Shown here: positions 7,632 to 16,532 of the stretch, one piece after another
Layout: each line of letters begins with the position of its first letter
Position numbering within the stretch: position 1 is the stretch's first letter
Assembly: GCF_002875705.1 (NCBI RefSeq)
Contig: NZ_MCZZ01000143.1
Coordinates: 29,688-93,687 of the forward strand
Origin: Vibrio sp. 10N.261.45.E2
GTDB taxonomy: Bacteria > Pseudomonadota > Gammaproteobacteria > Enterobacterales > Vibrionaceae
Reading direction: 5' to 3'
DNA length: 64,000 nucleotides
Position numbers and translations under genes: made by a program
The notes under the pieces: generated by a model
The model's input: only the letters and a program-made list of their open reading frames with translations
Told to the model about the DNA's origin: nothing
Database searches by the model: none

Positions 7632-9977
7632 ATGCGTTCACTATCGCGCTTCTTAATCCTCACTTTGGCTATTCTCTCTTGGCCTAGTCATGCCAACTTG
7701 GAATATGACTTACAATCTCAGCCGCAGGTGTCTGATACAGCTGTTGACCTCGATGATCGAATTGATTCATTACCTGACCCTCTCTTTATGGAGCCGTCGG
7801 ACAGACGCCAAGTCAATATCTTGCTCGCTGAAGTTCTGCGAGTTCAAAAGCAGGAAATCAAAACCTTCGAACAACAGCTGAAAGCTTACAGAGATGACAA
7901 CGATGCGGAACAATGGTTTGCTGTCCAAACTAGCTATGTCACCCTGAATAGCTTGAATGTAAGCAAGCAACAGCTGTTAGAGCAGACAAACTCGGCTAAT
8001 AAAGAGCGTCTAACGGGCTTTGGCCCATACGGCGTAACTCAATTTAAGCAAGAGTGGGAGTTAACTAAGCTCAATATTGAGTATCTTGTTTACTTCCAAA
8101 TCCGTAGCTTTAAAGCACTTGTTAAAGACATCTTCATTTCCCCGGTGCCTGTGATTGGCGCATCGTTAAAAGTGCTCTTTATCTACTTTGGCTTAGTGTG
8201 GTGGCTTGCCAACAGCACTCGCTTGATCGAGTTGTTCAGAATTAACTTTCTTGAAGCGAAAACGAACCCTACTTTCTTGGTGCGTGTGATTTGGTATATC
8301 AGCCGCGCCGATCGCGCAATCGCTTGGTTAATCGCGATTACGCTTTCATTAAGAGTGCTTTCCAGCATCCCTAGCCTACAACACTTGATTTTCCTCGAGA
8401 TCTTCACCTGGTGGATTTTAGGTGGTTCGATTGCTATTAGCTTTATTCTTGAATTTGCGTATCGCTTGGGTCGCACATCGAATCAAGAAGTGATTGCGCT
8501 GCGCCTATCGACGATTCGCCGTTATGTATGGAGTTTCATTGTTGCAGGCGTGACTCTGCAAATATCAAGCATTACGCTAGGTAAAGGCACCATTTATAGC
8601 TGGATCTACAGCGCCCTGTTTTTCTGGTTTGTACTGGTCACCATTTCGGTACTCAGATTATGGCGTGCGAAAGTGTTCGATACGCTGCAACACATTTCTG
8701 ATCGTCCGGTGTGGGTGAACTGGGCAGTAAACCGCAAGGAAACCTTCCTACTCAATATTCTTGCAACAGCGATTGGCATCGTTTGGCTGAGCGTGTACAA
8801 CTTCCAGCACCGCATCATGGCGCTGCTATCGAATTACACGCTGTTTAGTCAAGCTTTGGCTTATCTATTTAGAATCGAAGTGGCTAAGCAGTCTGACCTT
8901 GATAAAAACCAACAAAACTTGGTTCGAATCAAAGGCGATCAAACCTATGAATACATTCTGCCGGGGAACATCGACAGCACGTTGGTTGATTATGCAGGTG
9001 ACGAAATTAAGCAATTGTCTCGCTACTTGATGTCGGACAGCCCTGCTATCTGCATTGTTTCTGGTGAGCGTGGTGTGGGCGCAACAACGCTGCTTTATAC
9101 CTTGCTACACAAAGTCTCAAACGCTGAGCCTGTTTATGTGAGCTGCCCTTACGCGGGTTATCAAGAGCTGTTAGCACATCTAGCTGTGAGTATCGGTTTA
9201 GAAGAAGAAGCCACTGAGATTCAGATCTTGGCACACCTTCGTAAAAGCAAAACCACGTACTTGATTGCGATCGACAATGCACAACGATTGGTTAAGCCAA
9301 TGGTTGGCGGCCTTTCTGACCTGATTCGATTAACCAACTTGCTGCGTCGTTCTAAAAAGAACCACCGCATCGTAATTTCAATTGCTAAATCGAGCTGGCG
9401 ATTTGTCGATCGAGCCCGTGGTGAGCGTTTGCTGTTTGACTTGGTATGTTTCCTACCACGTTGGACAGAGAAACAAGTCGGTGAGCTTCTCAACAGCCGT
9501 ATCAATACCGACCTTGAAAAGCCGTTGTCGTTTGACGGTTTGGTGGTGCCTAAACAATGGGACCAAGATGACATGAGCGAGGAAGATCGTGCACGCCAAG
9601 GCTTCTATCGAATCTTGTGGCACTACTCTGATGGTAACCCTACTGTTGCCCTGCGTTTCTTCCGTCTCTCATTAAATCGAAACAAAGAGACCGATCAAGC
9701 AGTGGTGCGCTTGTTCCATGTTCCTGAAGCGCAAGAACTGGAAAACATGCCGAAACCTATGTTGGCTGTACTTCGCTCTATTGTGCAGTTGGAAATCGCG
9801 TCTCCGGAAGTATTGTCTGATTGTACGCAGCTAAGTACAGCAGAAATAACGGGGATTCTGCGTTACTTTGAAAGCCGTGGTTATATTGGTTGGCATGAAG
9901 AAAAGGCTCGAATTTCAGAGCACTGGTTCCGCCACATTACTAACGTTCTCGACCGTCAACATCTATTGGTGAAGTAA
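7632..9977 (+). CDS. Membrane-anchored P-loop NTPase-like protein paired with MscS
   Basis: A 781-residue protein I cannot assign to a named family. It has a signal peptide (residues 1-21), a periplasmic helical part (about 40-160) and six probable membrane segments (roughly 175-195, 228-246, 253-275, 298-316, 322-342, 370-390). The cytoplasmic half resembles an AAA/Orc-ExeA-type NTPase. Its Walker A-like loop S-G-E-R-G-V-G-A-T-T (477-486) has alanine where lysine is expected; Walker B-like Y-L-I-A-I-D-N ends near 549. The C-terminus (about 710-781) looks like a winged helix. The stop is followed one base later by the ATG of an MscS channel, so the two are one operon. Regulation of the channel is a plausible but unproven role. 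Confidence 0.6.
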   Translation: MRSLSRFLILTLAILSWPSHANLEYDLQSQPQVSDTAVDLDDRIDSLPDPLFMEPSDRRQVNILLAEVLRVQKQEIKTFEQQLKAYRDDNDAEQWFAVQTSYVTLNSLNVSKQQLLEQTNSANKERLTGFGPYGVTQFKQEWELTKLNIEYLVYFQIRSFKALVKDIFISPVPVIGASLKVLFIYFGLVWWLANSTRLIELFRINFLEAKTNPTFLVRVIWYISRADRAIAWLIAITLSLRVLSSIPSLQHLIFLEIFTWWILGGSIAISFILEFAYRLGRTSNQEVIALRLSTIRRYVWSFIVAGVTLQISSITLGKGTIYSWIYSALFFWFVLVTISVLRLWRAKVFDTLQHISDRPVWVNWAVNRKETFLLNILATAIGIVWLSVYNFQHRIMALLSNYTLFSQALAYLFRIEVAKQSDLDKNQQNLVRIKGDQTYEYILPGNIDSTLVDYAGDEIKQLSRYLMSDSPAICIVSGERGVGATTLLYTLLHKVSNAEPVYVSCPYAGYQELLAHLAVSIGLEEEATEIQILAHLRKSKTTYLIAIDNAQRLVKPMVGGLSDLIRLTNLLRRSKKNHRIVISIAKSSWRFVDRARGERLLFDLVCFLPRWTEKQVGELLNSRINTDLEKPLSFDGLVVPKQWDQDDMSEEDRARQGFYRILWHYSDGNPTVALRFFRLSLNRNKETDQAVVRLFHVPEAQELENMPKPMLAVLRSIVQLEIASPEVLSDCTQLSTAEITGILRYFESRGYIGWHEEKARISEHWFRHITNVLDRQHLLVK

Positions 9978-9978
9978 A

Positions 9979-10866
9979 ATGAAGAAGTTATTTATCCTAT
10001 TGTTTGTTGGCTTGGCAAGCCTTGTCAGTTTCCCGACCTTTGCGACGGAAGAGTTAGCCAATGTAGAAAACATCTCAAAGATAGCAAGCCTTGTACGATG
10101 GAGCGGCGTGTTCTTCTCTATGATCGTTATTGCTGCGATGTGGTTATTGCTTAAGTTCATCAACTCGATGGTGACCAGTTTTGGTAGTCAATTCGTGCAA
10201 TATCGAATGCTGCTGCAAAAACTGCAGTCGTTCACTCAGTTCTTCATCTACGTGAGCACTGGCCTTATCGTGTTCATGATGAGCTTTAGAATTAACGACC
10301 AAATACTGGCTTTGATTGGTGGTACCCTTGCCGTGTCGGTGGGCTTTGCTTTAAAAGACTTAGCTGCATCATTCATCGCAGGTATCACGGTGATGATTGA
10401 CAGACCTTTTCAAGTTGGTGACCGCGTCACGTTCGAAGGTAACTACGGCGATATTATTACCATCGGTTTACGTTCAGTGCGAATGAGAACCTTGAACGAT
10501 GACATCATTACCATTCCGAACAACAAGTTCCTAAATGAAGTGACGACCAGTGGTAACTACGGCGCGTTAGACATGCAGGTGGTGATTCCATTTTATGTCG
10601 GTATGAATGAAGACATCACACTGGCCCGCGACCTGATTCAAGAGGCAGCGTCTTCAAGCCGTTACATCCATTTACCTAAGCCGGTTACAGTTCTGGTTAA
10701 ACAGACGATTACTGACAACTACTTAGCGATACAACTAACCTGTAAGGCTTATGTTGTGGATACGGCGTATGAGAAGCTGTTTGAGACCGACATAACCTTG
10801 CGTGTGATGAAAGAGTTTAAAAAGCACAACATCAACCCACCGAAGATTTCAGTGGCTGCGCATTAA
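9979..10866 (+). CDS. MscS-family mechanosensitive ion channel
   Basis: A 295-residue channel of usual MscS length. It has an N-terminal signal-like segment (residues 1-22), membrane helices near 38-60 and 82-103, and the pore helix with its Gly/Ala pattern (G-G-T-L-A-V-S-V-G-F-A-L-K-D-L-A-A-S-F-I-A-G) near 112-134. The cytoplasmic beta domain follows (F-Q-V-G-D-R-V near 144; T-I-P-N-N-K near 176). MscS channels open under membrane tension and release solutes on osmotic downshift. The ATG starts one base after the stop of the NTPase-like gene, strongly implying coupled translation. The operon ends at the terminator at 10908-10946. Confidence 0.9.
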   Translation: MKKLFILLFVGLASLVSFPTFATEELANVENISKIASLVRWSGVFFSMIVIAAMWLLLKFINSMVTSFGSQFVQYRMLLQKLQSFTQFFIYVSTGLIVFMMSFRINDQILALIGGTLAVSVGFALKDLAASFIAGITVMIDRPFQVGDRVTFEGNYGDIITIGLRSVRMRTLNDDIITIPNNKFLNEVTTSGNYGALDMQVVIPFYVGMNEDITLARDLIQEAASSSRYIHLPKPVTVLVKQTITDNYLAIQLTCKAYVVDTAYEKLFETDITLRVMKEFKKHNINPPKISVAAH

Positions 10867-10907
10867 ACTTGGCTTCTCGCTGTCTCAAAGTAACTCGCTA
10901 TAAATAG

Positions 10908-10946
10908 AAAAACACCTCCGAACTTATCTAAATCGGAGGTGTTTTT
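10908..10946. terminator. Bidirectional terminator between mscS and the histidine kinase
   Basis: A perfect 10-bp stem (ACACCTCCGA / TCGGAGGTGT) with A5 on the left and T5 on the right separates two convergent genes. Confidence 0.85.
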
Positions 10947-10980
10947 ATAAGCGTGGTGCTCTAAATTATTGAATAATGGA

Positions 10981-13008
10981 TTAGAGGTTTGACACCAACA
11001 GTTGAGGTGTCGCTTTCTGTTGAAGGTAGATACTAAAGCAACTTCCCTTTCCTACCTCTGATTCAACTCGGATCTCACCGCCAATTTGGCTCAAGATACT
11101 TTGAGATACTGACAATCCCAAACCAGTACCGTCACGTTTGGTGGTATAGAAAGGCGAGAATATACGACTTAGTTGCTCTTCCTTGATACCGCATCCTTCA
11201 TCTTGAACATGAACGATAGCACCATGAGAAATACCGTTTTCGATCCAATCTTCACTCGAGATGGTTAACGTGCCTTGCCCGTCCATTGCATGAATCGCGT
11301 TCATTTGTAGGTTAACCAGAATCTGCAGTAATTGGTTTCGGTTCACTTCGACTGAGGTTTTAGCGTTCAGCTGTGATACGTACACTATGCCTTTCTTCTT
11401 CGCTCCTGTTTTTACGAGTGTGATGCTTTCATCGACAATTGGGTTGATATGCTGCCATGTAATTTCGTCTTGTACGCCACCGTGACGGCTGTATTGAAGC
11501 AGGCTTCGCGTAATATTTCGAATTCGGTCAATCTGTTCCATGATCGCGTGGACTTCTTCATCTACACGGCTCACTTCATCGCCTAGTTCAAACTTCATCA
11601 ACTCTACGTTGCCAAGAATCACTGCGGTTGGGTTATTGATCTCATGAGCAATGCCTGCCGTTAATTCACCTAACGCGGCGAGTTTTTCATTGACCACCAG
11701 CTTATCTCTGGCTTGATTGAGCAGCTTAATGTGTAGCTCGAGTTCTTCAGTTTTCTCTTTTAAACTCGCAGTACGAGAGTGAACCTTACACTCAAGCTCA
11801 GAAGCCGCTTGTTGAATTTCTTGATTGCGCTCGTGAAGCAAATCCAACATCTTGTCGAACTGTTTAGCGAGTAGCGTAAGTTCGTGTTGATCATCCAAAC
11901 CTAGCGTACCAATTCGCTTGTCTTGCCCCATCTGGACTAGCTTGACGACTTTATGGATGCGTTCAATTGGGTTGAAAAGATCACGTGCGCCACGGTGAAC
12001 GATCAAACCTGATACCAACAATAGCAACACAATGGTAATACTGATTTCACCAAGGTTGGTTAAATACGTTTCTACCAGCGGCCAAATCAAATAACCGGTG
12101 TAAAGCATACCAATGACATTATCAAACTGATCATGAATTGGCTGATAAGCTGTGATGTACCAAGCATCGTAAACATACGCTCGATCTAACCACTCTTTAC
12201 CTTCAATCAATACTTTAGAGTTCACTTCATGAGAAACCCGCGTACCAATGGCGCGCCCAACACTGTCTTCACTGCTTAAGGGCACGTTGGTGCTGACACG
12301 AAGATCATCAAGGAACACTGTGACTGTGCCGACATGACGATTAAAGCCTTCTCTTTGCGGATAAATAAGGTTGCTGATTTGGTCGACAAGTTGAGTGCTG
12401 TTGTTCAGTAAGATCCCACCATCCAGAAAACCAATCACATGATCGTGTTCATCTTTTATGGATACAACGGTTCGGCTGACCAGTCCGCGTGTCTCGACTT
12501 CTTGCCCATTGAGCATCGGAACTTCTGCTTTCTTAGCAAGGTCACTATCGAGATAGTTGAGTTCGTCACGGCTTAAGACACTGAAAAACGAAGATTTATG
12601 AGTTAAATTTAGAAACTCGAGTTTCTTGGGCATATTCTCAACACTACGCCAACGTAGAAAGTCGAGCTCATAACGAGATTTGTTCTCTGACACCCAACGG
12701 ATGAGCTCGTCTTGGGAAACCTCACTCGCAAGCTTCATTTTAAAATTGTAAGACTCAGCAAACGCGCGAACGTTGTATGCTTGCTGATTTTGAATCAGGT
12801 GAATACTGTTATCGGCAACATCCAAGCGCTCATCGACATCAATCAGTGCGCCCTGCCATGTGTAATGAACAGACCAATACAGTGTGATAGCCACAAGTGC
12901 ACACAAAGTAAGAATGATCGGAGCGGATGTAAGAAATAGTAAGCGGTAGCGAACCATGGTTTTGAACCGGAACGTCCACTTTGACCACCAATGACGTCTA
13001 ATCGGCAT
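10981..13008 (-). CDS. Sensor histidine kinase (two membrane segments, periplasmic sensor, HAMP)
   Basis: A 675-residue kinase. Membrane segments at about 23-46 and 320-338 flank a periplasmic sensor domain of about 270 residues, probably double-Cache (D-A-W-Y-I-T-A-Y-Q-P near 281). Then come HAMP (about 338-395), a coiled coil (395-440), HisKA with the phospho-acceptor His455 in A-H-E-I-N-N-P, and HATPase_c with D-E-G-C-G-I and G-T-G-L-G-L-S boxes near the C-terminus. There is no receiver domain. The start overlaps the end of the response regulator gene by 11 bases, so the pair is an operon. Lying between tupABC and the fdh genes, it may sense a periplasmic signal linked to tungstate, molybdate or formate; the ligand is not known. 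Confidence 0.85.
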   Translation of the reverse strand: MPIRRHWWSKWTFRFKTMVRYRLLFLTSAPIILTLCALVAITLYWSVHYTWQGALIDVDERLDVADNSIHLIQNQQAYNVRAFAESYNFKMKLASEVSQDELIRWVSENKSRYELDFLRWRSVENMPKKLEFLNLTHKSSFFSVLSRDELNYLDSDLAKKAEVPMLNGQEVETRGLVSRTVVSIKDEHDHVIGFLDGGILLNNSTQLVDQISNLIYPQREGFNRHVGTVTVFLDDLRVSTNVPLSSEDSVGRAIGTRVSHEVNSKVLIEGKEWLDRAYVYDAWYITAYQPIHDQFDNVIGMLYTGYLIWPLVETYLTNLGEISITIVLLLLVSGLIVHRGARDLFNPIERIHKVVKLVQMGQDKRIGTLGLDDQHELTLLAKQFDKMLDLLHERNQEIQQAASELECKVHSRTASLKEKTEELELHIKLLNQARDKLVVNEKLAALGELTAGIAHEINNPTAVILGNVELMKFELGDEVSRVDEEVHAIMEQIDRIRNITRSLLQYSRHGGVQDEITWQHINPIVDESITLVKTGAKKKGIVYVSQLNAKTSVEVNRNQLLQILVNLQMNAIHAMDGQGTLTISSEDWIENGISHGAIVHVQDEGCGIKEEQLSRIFSPFYTTKRDGTGLGLSVSQSILSQIGGEIRVESEVGKGSCFSIYLQQKATPQLLVSNL

Positions 13009-14461
13009 AATCAGAACCTTCTGTATTCCAGTCTTTGTACTTACGTTCTAACGTTTTACGTGCGACGCCAAGATCTCTCGCAGCAGCCGATTTATTGCCA
13101 TCATGAAATTTAACAAGCTGTTCTATATGAGATTTCTCAACTTCTTTTAGCGTCCAAGTGTTTGGATAACCCTCGGCGACGTCTGCATTATTCAAGTTTG
13201 GCATTTCCGCACCATGTGACACCGTCACTGAAATGTTGGCCGGTACAGGATCTCCGTTAATCTCGCGCCAATAGTGTGCTGGTGGCTTGTCTAAAAGAAT
13301 ACATCGTTCAACCAAGTTTTTAAGCTCACGAATATTCCCCGGCCACTCGTATTCATTCATCGCCAAGATATCTTCATGTGCCCAATTTGGAACGGGCATA
13401 CCAAGCTCGCTCGACAAAAGACGCGTGAAGTATGGAACAAGCTCTATCAAATCCGATGGTCGCTCTCTTAGTGGAACAACATCAATCTTTAGTACATTAA
13501 GTCGGTAGAATAAATCTCGGCGGAAGTGCCCTTTATCAACCTCTTCTTGAAGGTTTCGGTTGGTCGCCGCCACCACACGTACGTCAACAGCAATCTCCTT
13601 CTCGCTACCGACCGGACGAATCGTTCTTTGCTCTAACACGCGTAACAAGGCTGCTTGCATTGGCAGTGGCATTTCACCGATCTCATCAAGGAACAGCGTG
13701 CCACCACTTGCGACTCTAAACAGACCTTCGCGGTTTTTCTTCGCACCCGTAAATGCGCCAGAGGTATGTCCAAACAATTCACTTTCTAAAAGTTCAGGGG
13801 CAATGGCACCACAGTTGATAGGTACAAATGGACCAGTGCGTTTACTCGCTTCATGTACACCACGAGCTACCAACTCTTTGCCCGTACCTGACTCACCTTC
13901 AATAAGAACGGACGCTCGAGACGGTGCAAATTGACTGATCAGCAATTTAAGTTGTTTGGTCTTGTCTGAATTACCGATCAATTCAGTCTTGATATGACGG
14001 CTAACATCACGCTTCAACGCGTACTGCATTCTTTGGTCAAGGCGCTTGTCCATACAACGAAGAACCGCTTGTATCATTTGCTCTAAGTTGAAAGGCTTAA
14101 GAATAAAATCTGAAGCACCAAGCTTAAGCGCGGATATGGCCATTTCTAGATCGGCATAGCCCGTCATGAAGATCACATCGGCGCGTTTGTCGTTGTCGTT
14201 AAAAGCCTCTTCCCACTCAATGCCAGAACGGCCAGGCAGGTTGATATCAAGCACAATCAGATCAAAATGCTCACTCGAACGGAGCGTTTCAGCTTCTTCA
14301 ACTGACCCTGCGCTCGACACCTTGCCGAAGAACTTACCTAGTGCTTTCTTTAAGATAGCCTGCATACCTAATTCATCATCGACAACCAAAACGGAAAACG
14401 CTTGATATTGAGTCAATGTGTTCGGATTGAGATTAGATGCAGATGAACTAGATAAAGACAT
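12998..14461 (-). CDS. Sigma-54-dependent response regulator (receiver-AAA+-Fis)
   Basis: A 487-residue NtrC-type activator. The receiver has D-D at 28-29 and phospho-acceptor Asp72 (L-D-I-N-L-P). The AAA+ domain carries G-E-S-G-T-G-K-E and the sigma-54 contact loop G-A-F-T-G-A, and a Fis-type helix-turn-helix ends the protein (K-S-A-A-A-R-D-L-G-V). I chose the ATG at 14459-14461; a TTG 22 codons upstream (14525-14527) is also open but lies inside an inverted repeat that looks like an operator. It is co-transcribed with the kinase. It is the only activator next to the sigma-54 promoter of tupA and probably also serves the fdh promoters at 2.9, 4.2 and 4.4 kb. Confidence 0.88.
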   Translation of the reverse strand: MSLSSSSASNLNPNTLTQYQAFSVLVVDDELGMQAILKKALGKFFGKVSSAGSVEEAETLRSSEHFDLIVLDINLPGRSGIEWEEAFNDNDKRADVIFMTGYADLEMAISALKLGASDFILKPFNLEQMIQAVLRCMDKRLDQRMQYALKRDVSRHIKTELIGNSDKTKQLKLLISQFAPSRASVLIEGESGTGKELVARGVHEASKRTGPFVPINCGAIAPELLESELFGHTSGAFTGAKKNREGLFRVASGGTLFLDEIGEMPLPMQAALLRVLEQRTIRPVGSEKEIAVDVRVVAATNRNLQEEVDKGHFRRDLFYRLNVLKIDVVPLRERPSDLIELVPYFTRLLSSELGMPVPNWAHEDILAMNEYEWPGNIRELKNLVERCILLDKPPAHYWREINGDPVPANISVTVSHGAEMPNLNNADVAEGYPNTWTLKEVEKSHIEQLVKFHDGNKSAAARDLGVARKTLERKYKDWNTEGSDYAD

Positions 14462-14506
14462 AATGATTAGCCGGTGAGGAAAGTTGGGACAGAGTGTACC
14501 AATTAA

Positions 14507-14594
14507 CCTTTTGTCCAACAGGGACAATGTGCGACATTTTGTCCTAGCTCATGTTTTGATTCATTTTAACGGGGTAATTGACACAGTTTTGTCC
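14507..14594. promoter_or_regulatory. Cluster of TTGTCC/GGACAA sites upstream of tupA (candidate activator sites)
   Basis: Three elements lie in the divergent spacer: an inverted repeat TTGTCC-N5-GGACAA (14511-14527), CGACATTTTGTCC (14532-14544) and TTTTGTCC (14587-14594). They are 65-150 bases upstream of the predicted tupA sigma-54 start, the usual place for NtrC-type enhancers, and they overlap the 5' end of the regulator gene, which would allow autoregulation. Confidence 0.6.
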
Positions 14595-14633
14595 GAAATA
14601 ACAGCAATTTAATGAGATCTGATGCATTATTTA

Positions 14634-14651
14634 TTGGCATCAAGATTGCTT
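14634..14651 (+). promoter_or_regulatory. Sigma-54 promoter of tupABC
   Basis: TTGGCATCAAGATTGCTT: TTGGCA at -24 and TTGC at -12, with GG and GC separated by exactly 10 bases. Transcription would start near 14660, giving a leader of about 105 bases to the tupA ATG. Confidence 0.75.
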
Positions 14652-14764
14652 ATAAGGTGTAGATTTCTAATTACAACAATTAGCGTCTTGTGCACATGAC
14701 CTTCTTTGAGCCCTTTAAAACTGAAGGCATGTCATTCATTTATAACAGAATGGACATAATAATA

Positions 14765-15571
14765 ATGAAAGCAATTCCCTTAACTATTGCAGCTCTATCT
14801 ATCGTCAGTTACACCGCTAGCAGCGCGGAAGACACCACTCATATCAAGTTGGCGACAACCACAAGTACTTATCACTCTGGTCTACTGGACTACTTATTGC
14901 CTGAGTTCGAAAAGGATTCTGGTATCAAAGTTGATGTTTTAGCCGCTGGTACGGGTAAGTCACTTCGCATGGGCGAAAACGGTGACGTTGATTTGGTGAT
15001 GACTCACGCACCAAAAGCGGAAGCGAATTTCGTAGAAAAAGGCTACGGTGTTTTACCTCGTAAACTGATGTACAACGACTTTGTTATCGTTGGTCCACAA
15101 AGCGACCCTGCGAAAATTGAATCTCAAAAAGCTGTAGCCGATGTGTTTAAAGCGATCGCGACCAATAACGTGACGTTTGTATCTCGTGGTGACGACTCTG
15201 GTACTCATAAGAAAGAGATGGGCATTTGGGCACAAACTAAAATCGAACCGAACTTTGGTGGTTATCGCAGTGTTGGTCAAGGCATGGGCCCTACTCTGAA
15301 CATGGCGTCTGAGATGCAAGGCTACACCATGACAGACCGTGGTACTTGGTTGGCTTATCAAAATAAACTGGACCTAAAAATCCTTTTCCAAGGTGACAAG
15401 AACCTATTTAACCCTTACCAAGTAATTCTTGTTAACCCAGAACGCTACCCGAGCATCAATTACCAAGCTGCGAAGGAATTCAGTGATTGGTTGGTTAACC
15501 CTAAAGGTCAGAAACTGATTAACGACTTTAAACTGCACGGTAAACAGCTGTTTGTTGCAAGCGCAGAATAG
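14765..15571 (+). CDS. tupA: Tungstate ABC transporter, periplasmic binding protein TupA
   Basis: A 268-residue binding protein with a signal peptide (MKAIPLTIAALSIVSYTASSA). The mature start has the TupA hallmark T-T-T-S-T-Y-x-S-G-L-L, then G-T-G-K-S-L-x-M-G-E-N-G-D-V-D and M-T-H-A-P-K-A-E, the anion-binding loops of tungstate-type receptors. It captures tungstate (possibly molybdate) for the TupBC importer. An upstream GTG at 14690 extends the frame by 25 codons but would hide the signal peptide, so I take the ATG at 14765. It is first in an operon behind a sigma-54 promoter, with 252 bases of hairpin-rich spacer before tupB. Tungstate is inferred from family signatures. Confidence 0.88.
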   Translation: MKAIPLTIAALSIVSYTASSAEDTTHIKLATTTSTYHSGLLDYLLPEFEKDSGIKVDVLAAGTGKSLRMGENGDVDLVMTHAPKAEANFVEKGYGVLPRKLMYNDFVIVGPQSDPAKIESQKAVADVFKAIATNNVTFVSRGDDSGTHKKEMGIWAQTKIEPNFGGYRSVGQGMGPTLNMASEMQGYTMTDRGTWLAYQNKLDLKILFQGDKNLFNPYQVILVNPERYPSINYQAAKEFSDWLVNPKGQKLINDFKLHGKQLFVASAE

Positions 15572-15608
15572 TTTGTTGTAATTAAAGAGTCGGCTTCTGT
15601 CGTTAAAA

Positions 15609-15805
15609 GTAGCGCTTAAGGTTCAACCCGAATCAATTAGCGCTACCGTTACTCAGCAGTAAACGAAACATCTAAGCTGTTTCCTTTTAAAACCGTCTTG
15701 CTTTAAAACGTTCACACTTAAAAACAATAGCTGACCATTACAGGCTCAAACTCTTTGTGTCAGCTATGATTAACATCAGTCATTACCGATAAAAACCTAT
15801 TATCG
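15609..15805 (+). promoter_or_regulatory. Three hairpins in the tupA-tupB spacer
   Basis: The 252-base spacer inside an otherwise tight operon can form hairpins at 15609-15646 (GTAGCGCT/AGCGCTAC), 15727-15767 (ATAGCTGAC/GTCAGCTAT, 9 bp) and 15787-15805 (CGATAA/TTATCG). None is followed by a good U-run, so they are more likely mRNA-end or processing structures, or a leader, than plain terminators. They may set the ratio of binding protein to membrane components. Confidence 0.4.
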
Positions 15806-15823
15806 ATTTACACGAGATACTTC

Positions 15824-16522
15824 ATGACCCTATGGCAAACAACGATTGATGCAATGAACCTACTGGTGAGTTTTGACCACGAATTGTGGCAAATCGTCGC
15901 GGTATCTTTCAGCGTATCTTTGTCCGCCATCTCATTAGTGATTGTTCCTGCAATCCTTATGGCTTTTTTATTGGCTTATACTGAGTTCCCCGGGAAATGG
16001 GCTCTGCTTTCGGTGATCAACACCCTTCAAGCGATTCCTACTGTGGTTATTGGTTTGTTGATGTACATGATGCTTTCTCGCTCTGGTCCGTTAGGTGATT
16101 GGCAATTGCTGTTCACCCAAAAGGCGATGATTTTAGGCCAGATGCTGATCTGTTTCCCTATCCTCGTGGCGATGATGCACGGTGCTTTACAAGCCAGTGA
16201 TCGTCGTGCAGTAGAAACAGCACGCACACTTGGAGTATCAACAACACGCGTGGCTTGTACATTGATTTGGGAAACGCGCTTCCCTCTTTTAGCTGCCGCT
16301 ATCGCAGCCTTCTCTCGAATCGTGACAGAGGTAGGTTGTTCAATGATGGTTGGTGGCAACATTATGGGTATGACAAGAAACATTCCAACAGCCATCGCCA
16401 TGGAAAGCCACAAAGGTGCATTCGCTCAAGGTGTTGCCCTCGGTATGGTGTTATTAGCATTGGCATTAGCCCTTAACTTTTTCCTTTCCAGTGTGAGAGG
16501 AAAAGGCTATTTAAGAACTTAG
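15824..16522 (+). CDS. tupB: Tungstate ABC transporter permease TupB
   Basis: A 232-residue inner-membrane permease of the CysW/TupB type with about five or six membrane helices (for example near 22-48, 58-82, 95-118, 198-222). The cytoplasmic coupling loop contains E-T-A-R-T-L-G-V-S near residue 130 (consensus EAA---G). It forms the channel for tungstate delivered by TupA. Only 10 bases separate it from tupC. Length is normal for TupB. Confidence 0.87.
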   Translation: MTLWQTTIDAMNLLVSFDHELWQIVAVSFSVSLSAISLVIVPAILMAFLLAYTEFPGKWALLSVINTLQAIPTVVIGLLMYMMLSRSGPLGDWQLLFTQKAMILGQMLICFPILVAMMHGALQASDRRAVETARTLGVSTTRVACTLIWETRFPLLAAAIAAFSRIVTEVGCSMMVGGNIMGMTRNIPTAIAMESHKGAFAQGVALGMVLLALALALNFFLSSVRGKGYLRT

Positions 16523-16532
16523 GAACGCTGTC

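Noticed and set aside
14462..14527. TTG start of the sigma-54 regulator 22 codons upstream
   Set aside because: The extra residues are encoded by operator-like inverted repeats and are not part of the receiver fold.
14690..14764. N-terminal extension of tupA from GTG 14690
   Set aside because: It would place 25 residues before a clear signal peptide; ATG 14765 fits an exported receptor.
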